Translations under genes and position numbers: made by a program | From: Marsupella aquatica | Lineage: Eukaryota; Marchantiophyta | NCBI GenBank assembly: GCA_973895155.1 | Contig: OZ316893.1 | Location: 17,980,001-18,044,000, forward strand | Direction: 5' to 3' | DNA length: 64,000 nucleotides | The notes under the pieces: generated by a model | Databases searched by the model: none | Told to the model about the DNA's origin: nothing | What the model saw: only the letters and a program-made list of their open reading frames with translations | Shown here: positions 31,748-44,405 of the stretch, piece by piece | Layout of the letters: every line of letters starts with the position of its first letter | Position numbering within the stretch: the first letter of the stretch is position 1

Positions 31748-34700
31748 CCCCTGAGAGCTTGTCGGTCGCCCGACGCCTCCTCGTCGCTTATATGCCGAGC
31801 CTTTCACGCTTGCAGTGTATAGGACAATCCGCTGGTCCGGGTCAGCATGTGTCAGTGGCCGCCTCCCTGAGTTTGTTATACGGACCCGAGGAAGGGGCCC
31901 ATTACACGCTCGCAACTAGGCGTGCGAATGGCGACCCGCTGCCGGGCCGAACACGAACACCCCTTATTGACTAATGATTTCCTACTCATAATGGCTACCT
32001 AAATACTATCATTATGCTAATAATTACGGCCTAAGATACCCCTAATGCACGTGCTAAGCGTCATTAGGCCGAATCACTCATTACCCGCCGTACCGGCGGC
32101 ATGACAGGGTGAAATGCTTTGCACTGAACACATAAAGTGACATTGAAAAGTAGTCAATGAAAGAAAGACCCCCTCCCTTGGGGTTCTTCCTGCTGCCAGA
32201 ACTGAAATGCAAACTGAGGTAGAATTTGAATTTAGGGCTCTAAGATTGGACAAGGGCAATTTCTCTTTTGAAAACCCTCAAAGTGCACAAGTGAAGCATA
32301 TAGACACATGTATTACCTTATGACATGCCTAAATTGAAGTTGGGCAATTGTTGGCCTAGCATTTTCACAGATTATCAAAAGATTTCTTAGATTGAGGGTG
32401 GGGCAATTATTGGACTAGCATTTTCACTAAGTGGCTACCATATATGGTTTCACACTGGACTTTTCCCATTCAATAATTGACAGCAGGAGAAGTAGCCTTT
32501 GAAGGAATCAAAACAAACCCCAAGTCATGACAATCACATAGCATGCATTGGTAGCAAAAACTGATACAGAAAACACCAGAGTTCCAATGTGACTCCTTGA
32601 TTGACTTTTACTTCAGTGAAACTAATCCCTAGTGTTCTAGGCAGCAACAATGAGCTCACAACACAGCTCAGCTTGGACTGAATGGACTCAACACAGAGAA
32701 ACATAAGTCTCAACTAGGGCAGTAGAATGGGCCTCCCCCTACCAACTAATTGGGGTTCACAAAATCATTAGTATCAGTCATTGAAAACTGATGACTTTAG
32801 AGTTTAGAGTTTAGCAATTGATATGAGTTGTCAACCTTGCCTCCCACTATTCTTGTGAATCTTAGGTGAGTACCTAGGATGGGGCCTTTGCATCCCCATG
32901 CATCTGAGCTAGGCAGCTGAGATTGACTCAATCCTGGTTCACCTGGTCAAGATAGGCATACGAACAAAAAATTGCAAACAAAAAAACCAAAAAAGGGGGG
33001 GACAATTCTGCTTTTGTACCACACGGACACAACCCATCTTAGCTGACCTCGCCAAGATGGGGTTTCCATACAGTACAGACGCCCCATAGTGTTTTTCTTT
33101 TTAAAAAATCCCCATTTTTTTCCTGCCGCAACTTGATTACCTCTCTCAATTGATTCACTGATGGACTTGACTGATAATTGATGAGATCATTTATTCCAAC
33201 CAATCGCAACTAAATCTTTGTCTTGCAAAGCTATCAAGGCTTGGTGCAAGACACAAACAAATTGCACAACGTGTATCTCACCAGAGTTGGAAAATTTATA
33301 GTTGCAAACCTGAAAGAGTTACCTCAAATTAGAGTGCAAGGAATCAACGTTGAGAGATCCCAGCAGATTGGGTAAAAAGTTGATCAAGCCCAACAATACC
33401 ATAATCAAACAAACTCCGCCTGCAGGCAGCAAAGCAAATCAAGGTAATGATGCTACACAGGAATGACCAGGGGACCACCCATGATTTACAACTCTGTCGG
33501 GCAACAACGGAACCAGGTTCATGTAAAGGTAACAAGTGGCATTCTATGAAGATCATTGATCTTGAAAGACCCAAAATAAGTAATTACGGCTCTAGATTGT
33601 GAGCCGACAAAAAACAACATTTGAGATTGATTTCTCTGTAGCTCAGGTGAGGTGGACGTTGCCAAAATAGAGACCAGTTGCAGCTCAGCTCCACTTAGCA
33701 AAAGGAGTAGCCGCACCAAAGCTTTGCCAAGCTCAAAAAATGTCACCATCAAGGAGGATGTTGGCCAAGGGGGCATAAGGGACCCAACTTTCCTTTTGGG
33801 ACGCAAGGATGGTCATGAAGGTGAGGGAACTAGACAAGTAGGAAGGGGGTGGGAAGGAATGGTCAATTACCACTTAAGCCATTTTGAGAGAATGGGGACC
33901 CTAAATTTGTCCCTAGGAAATGGTGTTCAATACAAATGATGACAATTATAGTTCTAAATTCAATGAGGAGGTGTATTGACAAACAGAGTGGGCAGGTCAT
34001 TCTGTTTAATTGGAGTTGTAATGAACATATTCTATATCTGGGAATGCACACCGGCTAAAATTGACATTGGTGTACAACCTACTGAAATGAATGATTCAAC
34101 AGAGTAATGGTGATCAAATTTGATCATCTGGCTTTTACTAGTGGTAGTTAGACTTTGTAGTGAGAACAAATCAAGTGAGAACTTGTGTTAAAAAAGATAC
34201 TTGCCCACCAGCAAACAGAGTAGACAGTACACCATGACTATCTGACAACCTTCCACCACCCCTTTGGACCTGTACTGGAATTTTGAGAATAACACCCTCC
34301 GGTGTCTCTATAGGACTCTCTGGCTAGACTACTTCCCTTTTGGTTTGTTGAGCTGCTTTACCCACCATCAGTGCCCTTCTTGTGGCCCTTGTTTCCTTTG
34401 CGTCGCTGGTTCTGCCCCTTTGTGTGCCTGTTATTTAAAACTAAATAAAAACAATATTTTGTGTACCCAAGATTCCTTATTGGCAGGCGCCGCTCCAGAC
34501 TCACGAGGGCTAAAGAGGTTATTACTGCTGAGCGTAGACACTGGCTTCCTGGGCAGGGTCTCTACTTCAATGGCAGTTAACTTTTTGCTCCGGTGAACTT
34601 TTGGCTGCGATGGGTGCTTTGTTCTGGCCGCCGTTTGGGATTTTGTCTCTAGTTTTTGTTTGGCTCTTACTGGTTGGACAATTAGCTTTTGTCACGGTTT

Positions 34701-35148
34701 AGGGTTCATAGGCTGCTTTTTGCACTGTTTCTGGCCTCCCAGTGGGAGTTGTCCTGTTCTATTATGAGGGTGCTTCTTGCTCCCCGGCCCCCAACCTCGC
34801 CCCCACTGGGATTTCACGGATCCCAGGAATATTTTGTCCACCCAATGGAGTTCAACCCCAAGACCTGTGTTTTTTAAGAGAGATCACCTCCCCCCCAGCA
34901 TTCAGATGACCAGGTGCACTTGCTAGTGTCACTGTCCAGCAAGTCCTAGAAGTATAAAATGAACCACTTTTAAAATTTAGTGCTTAATTTTGATAGCCTG
35001 CATTCACCAGGTTTTCCTTTTGGGGAAAGTGGCTGTTGAACCTCATGTTTCAGTCAAACTGGCAGTTGTACGAGGTGAAGCACATGTTAAACAAAATTTC
35101 CCCAAAAAATAATTCCATAAGAATAAAAGGTGGATAACTGCATATTTA

Positions 35149-35357
35149 ACTGGGCCACATAAACTGGTTATATTCTCTCCATTGGTTTTTGTTACCTTCC
35201 CAATCAACAATTGAAAACATAACTGGGCCGCATCAACGGGTTATATATTCTCCTCTGATTTTTGTTACCTACCCAATCAAAACTTGAAAACAGAACTTGG
35301 CCGCATGAACGGGTTGTACTCTCTCAAAGGATTTTTGTAAGCTACCCAATCAAGGCC
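35149..35357 (+). repeat. Three-copy tandem repeat, unit 72-73 bp
   Basis: Units begin ACTGGGCCACATAAACTGG (35149), ACTGGGCCGCATCAACGGG (about 35222) and ACTTGGCCGCATGAACGGG (about 35295). Each ends with TTTTTGTTACCTACCCAATCAA-like sequence. Confidence 0.85.
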
Positions 35358-36195
35358 TCCCGAGATTGGACTTCACTTCTTTCACTAATTACAGGTCACT
35401 TTTGGGATCCCGAAGTACATGCGGACATTGCCCTTGGGGATGCCATATAGGCGTTTCTTTCTAGAAAAGATCCACCACCCCAAGTGTCCAACGATGCATG
35501 CTTGTTACGTCATGCTTGCGTGTTTTTCCTACGTCATCCGCGTACCTCACTATAGTACTATCTGCTTACGTAGTATTTGCGTCATGAGAATCACCCTGTC
35601 ACCCACCAAGCATAGCTAAATCCTCATCATTCTAACCAGTCATGGCCCCATTCCTCTCTCCTTTCTTTTTTATCCCTTGAAAATGCAAAACCTTTACTGC
35701 ACGGTTAATCATTACTCTCTCCTTTGGGATTCACAGTAAACATGACACGACATTGTCACGGCATGGTACTCATTCCCCAAAATCCAACCTAAATTTGCTC
35801 ATGCTATGTGAGAAAAGTATAAACTGAAAAAACAAACCTGAAAGTCCAGATAGACTGGAAAATGATTGTGAAATGGAGTAAGGAGTTGGCTGGCACCACT
35901 TGAGTGCTACTGACACCCCTCCTTGCAATTGTACGTTTAATTTGTCGGGAGATTTACTATTTTCTAGATACTTTAACTACCAAAAAGAATTCCAGCCAAA
36001 AATGCAAAAGCAATAAAGTTCATATTTTTACACATTTTGTCAAACTTAAAGCCCGGGTGGACCTGCATGTTGTCCATGGGATAAACCAAACTTGCATGTA
36101 CTTCACTAAAAAATAAATATATGTTTGCATACTGTTTTTAATATTTGTGTCCAAGAAATACGCTATAAGCAACCAAATCATCATTTTTTCCCCAA

Positions 36196-36312
36196 GATTT
36201 ATCTTGTATGTAACTTTGTTATCATTTTTGTCTTAAAGACATTTTTATTTATCTTGTAGGTAACTTTGTTCTCATTTTTGTGCTTAAAGACATTTTGACA
36301 CCGGCTTGAGCA
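36196..36312 (+). repeat. Two-copy tandem repeat, unit about 60 bp
   Basis: TTTATCTTGTATGTAACTTTGTTATCATTTTTG...TTAAAGACATTTT is followed directly by a copy with GTAGG and TTCTC variants. Confidence 0.8.
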
Positions 36313-36751
36313 CTTTAATTGAAAGCTTAGTTTCTTCGAATACTCTTACCCCTCCACATAGTTACTCTAACCATTTTTACTGACCCCCATTAGGAGTCTC
36401 TTGCAAATTTTCTGCCATGAGGTTGTGCCACATCACCACAACCAGCCACAACCAGGAATGATCCTACTTTTAACAATAACAAACGTGCACATTCCTGTTT
36501 GTGGCAAAAGCAACATAATTTTTGGGGCGCCATGCCGTAAATATTAAACGTAAAAAAACAAAATACAAAGGAAGAGATGACATTTAGTAAAATAAAGTTA
36601 CCATTTTGATGTTTGTCAAAGATATATCAATGTTTTATATCAAAATGCTTGTATTTTTAAATTGTTTGTAAGTTTGAAAAAACCAATCGATAGAAATGTA
36701 CATAGTTAAAACCCCTTTGGCTTCACATTGTAAAACTAAATAATAAATCTC

Positions 36752-37150
36752 CTTAGTACTTGATAAAATCTGCCAATATGTGTTCATGGGAAAACTCAAG
36801 ATCAGGATTTAGAAACTCATGACCTCTTTAGTAATGTCTTGACAAAATCTATCAATGTTAAGATCATTGGAAAGTTAGAGAAATTTAGATACTAATGATT
36901 TCTCTATTTCTTGACAAATAATCTCAATGTCACACATTAGAAAGCTAAAGAGATTGAAAACCTCCTGATCTCTTTAGTACTGTGACAAAATCTGAGATGA
37001 AATTTGTTAATGTTAGAGTCAATGTTGGAAAGCTAAAAGAATTCATGAAGTCATGATCAAAATTTCTTATACTCACACTCATTGGAAAGGCAAAGAAATA
37101 TAAAAACTCATATGGAACTTGACAAAATTTATCAATTTGAGGCTCATTTA
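36752..37150 (+). repeat. Degenerate tandem repeat, about five copies of ~80 bp
   Basis: Recurring order of CTTGACAAAATCTATCAATGT, then AGAGTCATTGGAAAGCTAAAG, AAATTTAGAAACTCATGAT and CTCTTTAGTA, drifting but in register across about 400 bases. Confidence 0.7.
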
Positions 37151-37954
37151 AAACACTTTCTCGATTACGAGATATCACAATCTCGTCACCGTCATATACT
37201 TAGCCTCTACAAATTGATTTCTTTGATTATGTTGCCATCGCTTGTCCACAATGCTTGCTTCCCGGCTTGAATTGTTCGCATCTCTTAGATAGTCTTCAAC
37301 TAAAGCTCACTTTGAACACAGGTTGTCTGATGCCAAATGCAGCCTCTATGTCAAAGAAACAATTGTTGGTCTTCCCCTCACACCATAGCTTTCTTAAATA
37401 AAAATAACTACAAATCCTTTGTGTGAAGTGATGGCTCGTTCGTTTTGTGTGTTCTTCCCACCGATTCAACAAGCTTTCTTTCGCCAACAGCTGAGTGAGT
37501 GTTGTGCTCCAGTATGTCTTGTGGCGGTAATGCTCAATGTAACTCACAAACAATCAATCAAGAATGGTTGAAACATGATTTCTCCAATGTGTAAACAAAA
37601 CCTGTCAAAAATCTCAAATCCTCCACATTCAACCTTCTGTTTCATAAATCTCTATCTTTTGAGCATTTGTTTTGTACGAGCACACACCAACACCATCGGG
37701 AGACTCAGAACCGTCGGTTACCGCCTTGCTTAAAATTGATTTCACTTAATCGCACACATTCCTTGGATGAACATGGGGGTCCACGGATTAATTTCAGAGT
37801 TTCATAAAAGAGATCATGTAAAGTACATTTACTTAGAGTCCTTATCTAACCTTGATGGGAGATAGAATTTTGAGTACATTGAGTGCTTCACAATTTACTC
37901 ATACCACCTCAAGTAATTTGTTGAATGGTAAACATCAAATGAATTTAATTTACA

Positions 37955-38000
37955 CAAAATTATTTTTTATGTTTATAAGCCCCGCAAAAAGGGGGGGGAA
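37955..38000 (-). repeat. Possible LINE 3' tail
   Basis: Minus strand TTTTTGCGGGGCTTATAAACATAAAAAATAA resembles the end of the LINE at 13050-13105 (TTTTTGCGGCTTAAACAAAC and an A-rich run). No LINE coding sequence was recognised next to it. Confidence 0.35.
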
Positions 38001-39409
38001 GGTAGCACAATGACTCGTGAACCAAGGAAACAATTCTCACCAAGGAGGTTAGTGTGGGATCAAAACGGACAGCATGACATCTCATAATCATCACTCATAT
38101 AGCACTTGAGTACAACGACACAAAGATACGTGATTTACCCCATCAGGGCTACGTCCACGGCCACACCAAGGGCTTCACGATGAACATGAAAAATACATAT
38201 CACCATAGCGCCATGGTCCAAACCCTCTATCTCACACAAAGTTCTCAACTAATTGCTCTCTCTCCATGGCATACAAAGAGGCTATCTCTTCATGAAGAGT
38301 CTAGTCAACTAATGTTAAATCAGATTACTTACTCTGTTTAACCTAGCCAAGGTTGAGTCAAAACCCTAACAGTTAGGGGGAAAATCTAAACCCCAAATAA
38401 GCTCAATTTTTCATTAATGAATTACAATTTTTCTACACATGCACGTTCTTAAAATTCTAGGGCATTGGTACTTTTTGGAATGACTATACGACTTCCAGTT
38501 TTTTTAACATAATCTCGTTTTTATAGAGCATTGCTCTTGTTACCGGGATTGTAGTAATTTTTCCATTATGGAGCTAAAGGAAATTCTAATTAGCATAAGC
38601 ATTGTTGCGGAATACTATTTTTCAGAGACCATTGTTCTTGTTATAAATAGTGTTTGACTAATTTATTGTTATAAAGCCACTTGAGATTGGGGGGGGAGAG
38701 GCGGAGTATTGTTGATAAATCCAACTTTCAGAGAGGGCTACTGAAAATTTTTAAGGTATTGCTTTGAGTAATTTTTGGGATACAAAGCTAACAGAAATCA
38801 TGTTTTTCATATAGCGTTGCTCTTGTTATAAGGAGCACTTTGAGTACTTTGCCATTCCAGAACTGCGGAAGATTTTGAATGTGCATCTTCATTTCATTCC
38901 ATTCACATTTTCTATTTGACTGTGAGGTGAACACATAATGTTCTTAGACTAACATAAATGTAGGTAAACAATTAATGAGAGAATTTACCATCTATTTGCA
39001 GTTGGGTTGTCTCATTATTATATGTAAAATGGTTTGTCCCCTGTACCAGTCCATCCAGGCTTTTTTTCATTTTTCTCAATGAATGAATTTTAACACTAGA
39101 ATACTGTATCCAAAAATGTGTGATTCTCTATTTAAAAATTGATTAAAAAATGTGAACCAATAGTACCCTTTCATCAAAACATTGTGTTTACATCCTCAAA
39201 TCTAAATGTAAACTCCATTTAGAATAATTGTCTACCCTAGTTGTCCTTTAGCCTGCCCACACTTGCCCGAGATAACAACTCAATTATTTTATTTATATTA
39301 AAAAATGAGAAAAAAACTGAATCTAAATAATTATAAAATATTTTTTAAAACCATGTTTTTTCTATCACTCAATTGTGCTTGTACTCGCTAACATTTGTGT
39401 GTAAGTAAC

Positions 39410-39691
39410 TGTCGGCTCCAGACTAGACAGCAATGCGGAACATGAAAGCACTCAATCTCACATTACACCAACAAGTCACCACGATGGAGAAACTCCTGAA
39501 GGATCCATAGCTCATAAGAAGTACATGTAAAGAATGAGAGAAAGAATGCTCTCCCTCCAACCTATACCCCCCAAGGGGGCCGAGATGTGTGGGCCTAAAC
39601 TAAAGGATCTTATCTTAATGTACTCCAGGGTTAACTAACTTTAGTAAGGCCAAACTAACTAGAAGCCGAGAACTCGAGTCAATTCCTAACA
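39410..39691 (-). repeat. Copia-type LTR (3' end of an element on the minus strand)
   Basis: 282 bp from TGTCGGCTCC to TTCCTAACA, next to ATCTCCACCTTGACTCC. The reverse complement of this, GGAGTCAAGGTGGAGAT followed by TGTTAGGAATTG, is the typical plant Copia polypurine tract plus LTR start. Internal-looking sequence continues to about 39880, but no coding frame survives and no second LTR was found. Confidence 0.55.
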
Positions 39692-39929
39692 ATCTCCACC
39701 TTGACTCCACTTCACATAATGAGTCAAGTGAAACACAATATGTAAGTAAGTAACATATCTACATAGTCTTTGGGTTGGCCCTAAAAATGTGATGGTTGCT
39801 ATCTAGCGTCTCCAATTTCTATGTGCAACGCATCGGTTATTGAACACGACCACAACAAGCGTATTGCTAAGATTCACGTAACATGTCTCGACAAGTGCAT
39901 TGCAAAGCTTATAAATATTCTTGCCTTGC

Positions 39930-40320
39930 TTTAACATATTTTCTCACCTTGACATGTTTTTCTAATCTTTACATATTTTTCTCTCATTCACATCTTTTCC
40001 TTGGCTTGACATATTTTTCTCACATTGACATCTTTACCTCACCAGAACATTGTTTTCTAACCCTCAACATCTTTTTGCAACTTGATATTTTTTCTCACCT
40101 TGACATTGTATCTGTTTCTCATCTCGTCATCTATTTCTCAAATTGACATCTTTATCTCACAACAACATCTTTCCCTCAACCTAAACATGTTTTCTCTCCT
40201 TGACACATCCTTTCTCTCCTTGACATATTTTTTTCACCTCAACTTATTTTCCTCACCTAAATTACAGTTTTTTCTCTCATCAAGATTTTTTCACCTCAAT
40301 ATCTTTTGTACAACACATAG
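39930..40320 (+). repeat. Degenerate minisatellite, unit about 19-24 bp
   Basis: Some 18 drifting copies of TTTCTCACCTTGACATNTTT. The plus-strand ORFs across it read a repeating LTYF/LTCF/LDIF pattern, which is the minisatellite and not a protein. Confidence 0.75.
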
Positions 40321-42589
40321 GTATTGGGCTAGTGGAATATAAAACCTTAGTGAATGAGGGACTTGCTCCACCCATCCCCCTTAGTTAAAGTCAACATCTA
40401 GTTTATACACAAAAGGAAAAGTAACCCATTGCCTTTGGAGGGATGGCTATGTCACTTTTGAGAAGGATCCCCTAGGTTTTCCATGCCCAATATCAAATGT
40501 GAACTATTGGGTCATGACAAACTTGTGCATTAATTTGGTTTGTCAAGGGAACCTTAAGATGGACAGCCATATACCAATGGGCAAACCAATTCAACTCACT
40601 ACAAAGAGTCAAGAGTCAGTTTATAGGTCACATTTAAGTCAAAATGGTACAAGGTGTTACAAAAGTCTTTTAGAGGTTCTACGCAAATCCATCAAAACTT
40701 TGGAAATCTCACTCAGTTCATCTTGGATTGATTTTCAATGAGACCTTATTATTTATCATCACAACGAGTGCAATGCTTGTGTGTTACACAAAAGATGTCA
40801 AGGAAAGACAAAGATGTCAAGGAAAGACAAAGATGTTTAGTTGAGGCAAAAATTCTGATATGTTATTCTATTTTCCAATCAAAATTAATTGATTTCAAGC
40901 AGGTTGTAACTCGGGCAGACATTTGAGATAAAAGGAGAATCTGGGTGAATCTGACACTGTCCTAAAAATGGTGTTTGATCATGAAGGGCCAGGATTGGAT
41001 CTCATTTTATTCTGATTTTGTAATCAAACAAATGATTATTTTGTCTGGTATTATTTTGGTAGTGGGTGTGAAGAAAAAGGCCCTACTTGTGGCTCCCCTT
41101 GTGGACTATTTTAATGTAACAAATAGTTTGTAAACTAAAGTAAGAAAGGCATAGGGAAAAGTCATATATATTCAAACATTTTGTACAAAATAGGTGGAAT
41201 CAGTTATTTATAATTGTATTGGGATCATATCAAGATTGTGTAATGGTTGTCAATTTTTGAGATGGTCATTAATGTGTGGACACATTGCCAAAGGTAACAT
41301 CTTTGGGGTTGGGGCATGATTAACTGTATTAGCATAGTTTTTTTCTCAATGAGTGATTAAAAGCAGTTTTATTGGCTTACCAATACATAAAAACAATTTA
41401 TGCAATTCCAGATAGATTTATAATTTGGGGGTGGACCACCCAAAATTGTAGGGCCTATGTGCAATCCAAAGTATGTACATTGGATGGAAATGAGCTAAAC
41501 TTTTAAAAAGTGTACAAGATAAAGGAAGATATTATAAAATAAAATTTATATAATATTCTTTAATACATAAATTTTATAAAGTAAAGTAGGTAATTAATAT
41601 TAAAAATATGAAGCAGTGGTGCAATCTGAATGAGGACCTCTTGAGTGATTGTTAGTGAAGCCGCGAGTGAAGCATCAGCTCCTACCCTCTTGCTCATTGT
41701 TTGTGACATTTATTTGTGACCCCTGTCAAAATTAACTCTAATTCCAAAATTGTTGAATCTACTTCAATGGGAGAGTTGAAGAGCCCCAACTCTTCAATAT
41801 ATTGATATTGATCAATCATATAAAGAATAGATTTAATCTCTTTGACCAAAATTGAGTATTTTAAATTGTCAGCCCTTGCTCCCCTTGGGAATAGTGATCA
41901 AAAATTGTTTTAAAGTAGGTAATATTGTACCATCACCTTCTTATCTCATCTAGTGAACTTTTGTATTAGTTCTGAAACCACAGCTGTCCCTAGGTATGAG
42001 AGCTATGGGTAACCCATAGCTCTCATTACACATGACATACATTTGCTTTCACTATGAATGGACAACATTGTACAAACTTCTTGCGCTTGCTCTAATTGCA
42101 TGCCCTCGCTCCTCTTGGGAATAGTGTTTGATGTGCATGGTTCCAAAATTGTTTCAAGTAGGTAATATTCACTAGAAGAAAATGCCTCATTTTGAGACCC
42201 TCCCCTATGTGACTTGTGCAAGACCTTCACAAATTGGCAACTCCAAGTTTGTGGGTGTCATTTTGGTTACACCCTATCAATTGAGTTTTAGTAAGGTTTA
42301 TGAAAGTCATTTATACCACTTATGGGAAACTTGCATTTGAGAACTAAGAGACTCTAATATGTAAGTGTCATGAGATTGACATGGGTCTTAACACCAATAA
42401 CTTCACTATTGGGTGCCAAAACCATCTCTTTGTACGTGATGATCATGAAGGGATGTTGTGAACGCTGGTAAACACTAATTTATCCACTTAACACTAGATT
42501 ATCACAATAGGACTCTATCACACATAATTCAAGCTCAGTCCCAAGGAACCAAGGTTGGGAATCAGATCATGTGCGCATGATAGTTTTGG

Positions 42590-42880
42590 TGAGAAGGGGT
42601 GTTCATGTCGGGCCTGTATACACCGGGCCTAGCGCTATGTTGAGCCTATATGTATGCTTACTGCCATAGGTATGTTTCTATTCTGCATGCTACCATAATA
42701 TACCCATAGACCAGTGACTCATAACTGGTTCCCGGCTTAGGGACTTCTAAGCCATTGCCTCACTACTCTATCATTCCACTCCCAACAATCAGAGTTGTGA
42801 TAGTCCTCACCCAACCCACTTCAATGCACCCAATACACCTCTACACATTATTTTGCCATAGCTTGGCAAACAAACAAGGT
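42590..42880 (-). repeat. Diverged fragment of element A 3' end
   Basis: Colinear with 14710-14960: TAGCGCTA..., then CATAGGTATGTTT, CCCGGCTTAGGGACTTCTAAGCC, then ACCCA-rich sequence and GCTTGGCA. Spacing and order agree, but many bases differ and the TGTCACG terminus is not preserved. Confidence 0.5.
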
Positions 42881-43274
42881 GCTCTATGAGCGTTTCTCTC
42901 TAGCTTCTCGCCCTTGTCAGCTCTTGAAGACTGATTTCTAGTATGAGCACAAATGCAACCCTCTCATATGGGTATACCGCCCCTCCACTATTGTAACCTC
43001 AACAACTATTAGCCATGGTTAAGGTGCATCCTAGTTTACCCCATTGTCAAGACAATTTGGTTGCAAATTTAGTCATAAAACTTATATTTTTCTCACACAT
43101 TTACGTGAGGCATCATATCTTTCTAGATTTATGGACCCTCAAATCTGACAATTAACCATTGCCAAAAAAACTTCATATTGTCACAAAATATATATATTTT
43201 TGTGGTCTAACTCGTGAACTTTTGATAACTCAAATTTTCCCATCCAGAAATATTTTTTCTCCCCAAGCATTGAA

Positions 43275-44405
43275 AATAATGCTCCTATGGACCACAATGT
43301 TGGTCTTTGAAAACCCCCATGGAACCACATTTCCCAAAAATTGAGATTGATATATTGTAATAACTTGATGTTCATGCTTTCAATTATTTTTTGGTTTTGA
43401 GGATGTGCTAGAGGAGGAGGTAAGCCCCACTTCCATCAAAGTGAGAGTGAAGTTTTAGCCATTTTGGTTAAGCTATTCATCATAGAATGTGGAGGGGTAA
43501 CTTCCATTAGATTAATTTCATTGTGTTAAGATGAAATATCAGGGGTTGTTTTTTTCATGTCTCCTCCTTCTCTAGTTGCCTTGCAGGTGAAAAACTAAGA
43601 ATTATCTTAAGACTCATAATCATCTCGTTCTAAGCTTAAAACTCCCATGGACCACCAAAATGTGATGAGCAAAAACATTGTGTCATTGAACCTTGTATAA
43701 TGCAAGCAAGCAAGAATTTTGATAGTGAGGAGAGTGTTGTTAGTGAGTCACTAGTGGTTTTAAGTTTCTTTTGATTTTTACTGCCTTTTATATATTAGTG
43801 TTTTTTTAAGACTTCAAATGGCTAGCGAGTTCGCTAGCGAAAAGAGGAGTCCCCAAAATGGATTTTACCAACCAGGTTGTTGTTAGCGAGGCAGTTGGAT
43901 GTAGGAAAATGGGGTCACGTGAGTTGAAAAAATGCGCACGCAAGGAAAGTTTTTGTCGTTTCCTCGCATTCTACAATGACCCATTGTGTACAACATGGAG
44001 GTCCACCCAAGCTTCACTTTCCTTTGCACTTGCCCATACATTTTATTTTGTAAAACAAATAACCATGTCACCCAAAATGGCTTGAGTGTAACAAAAATGA
44101 TGCTCCCACAGACCACAATGTTGGTCTTTTGAAACCCCCGTTGACCACATGTCCCAAAATTTCAGCTTAATAGTTATACTTGATGCTCATAAACTCAAAT
44201 ATTTTGTAGCTTTGAGGATGTGCTAGAGGAGTAGGTAAATTACACTTCCATCAAAGTGACGGTGAAGTCACTTTGGTGGAGTTATTCATCATTGGATTTG
44301 GAGGGGTAAATTACATTAGATTAATTCTCATTGCCTTAATATGAAATATTAGTGTTTTGTGATTTTTTAAAGTCTGCTCCTTATCTGGTTGCCTGGCAAA
44401 TGAAA
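43275..44405 (+). repeat. Pair of ~315-bp direct repeats about 820 bp apart
   Basis: 43275-43590 and 44095-44405 share ATGCTCC..GACCACAATGTTGGTCTTT, GAGGATGTGCTAGAGGAG, ACTTCCATCAAAGTGA and GGAGGGGTAA.TT.CATTAGATTAAT. The 500 bases between are unrelated. Possibly the LTRs of a small non-autonomous element, or a dispersed repeat duplicated in tandem. Confidence 0.6.

Larger units (their letters stand above)
14602..32106 (-). mobile_element. Element A: mobile-domain/coiled-coil element, split by Ty3-1
   Basis: Left terminus TGTCACGTCGTCAG (14602) and right terminus ending CCGGCGGCATGACA (32106) are inverted, matching at 10 of 14 positions with only transitions as differences. GGGTG flanks both sides (14597-14601 and 32107-32111). 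The left terminus is independently confirmed by a second copy whose similarity begins at the same TGTCACG (62450). Without the nested Ty3-1 and its duplicated ACAAG, the element is about 3.9 kb and carries one broken gene on the minus strand. I searched by eye for an LTR pair and found none, so the class is uncertain: a small single-gene DNA-type element, or the 3' half of a retroelement whose right-hand GGGTG is chance. Confidence 0.6.
32112..39409. other. Long AT-rich stretch without recognisable genes
   Basis: All frames are short and motif-free. Local repeats are the only structure: GGGCAATTRTTGGMCTAGCATTTTCAC twice (about 32343 and 32400), a 3-copy repeat at 35149, a two-copy repeat at 36196 and a five-copy repeat at 36752. 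A possible LINE tail in reverse orientation lies at about 37955-38000. Another A-rich LINE-like end is at about 34420-34460 (plus). At about 34770-34925 the minus strand has weak tRNA-like box A/B words, too weak to call a SINE. Confidence 0.5.

Noticed and set aside
34770-34925. tRNA-derived SINE on the minus strand
   Set aside because: Box B-like GGTTGAACTCC is present but box A is poor, there is no A-rich tail and no target duplication was seen.
39883-40342. Overlapping hydrophobic ORFs that look like membrane proteins
   Set aside because: They are translations of the TTTCTCACCTTGACAT minisatellite.
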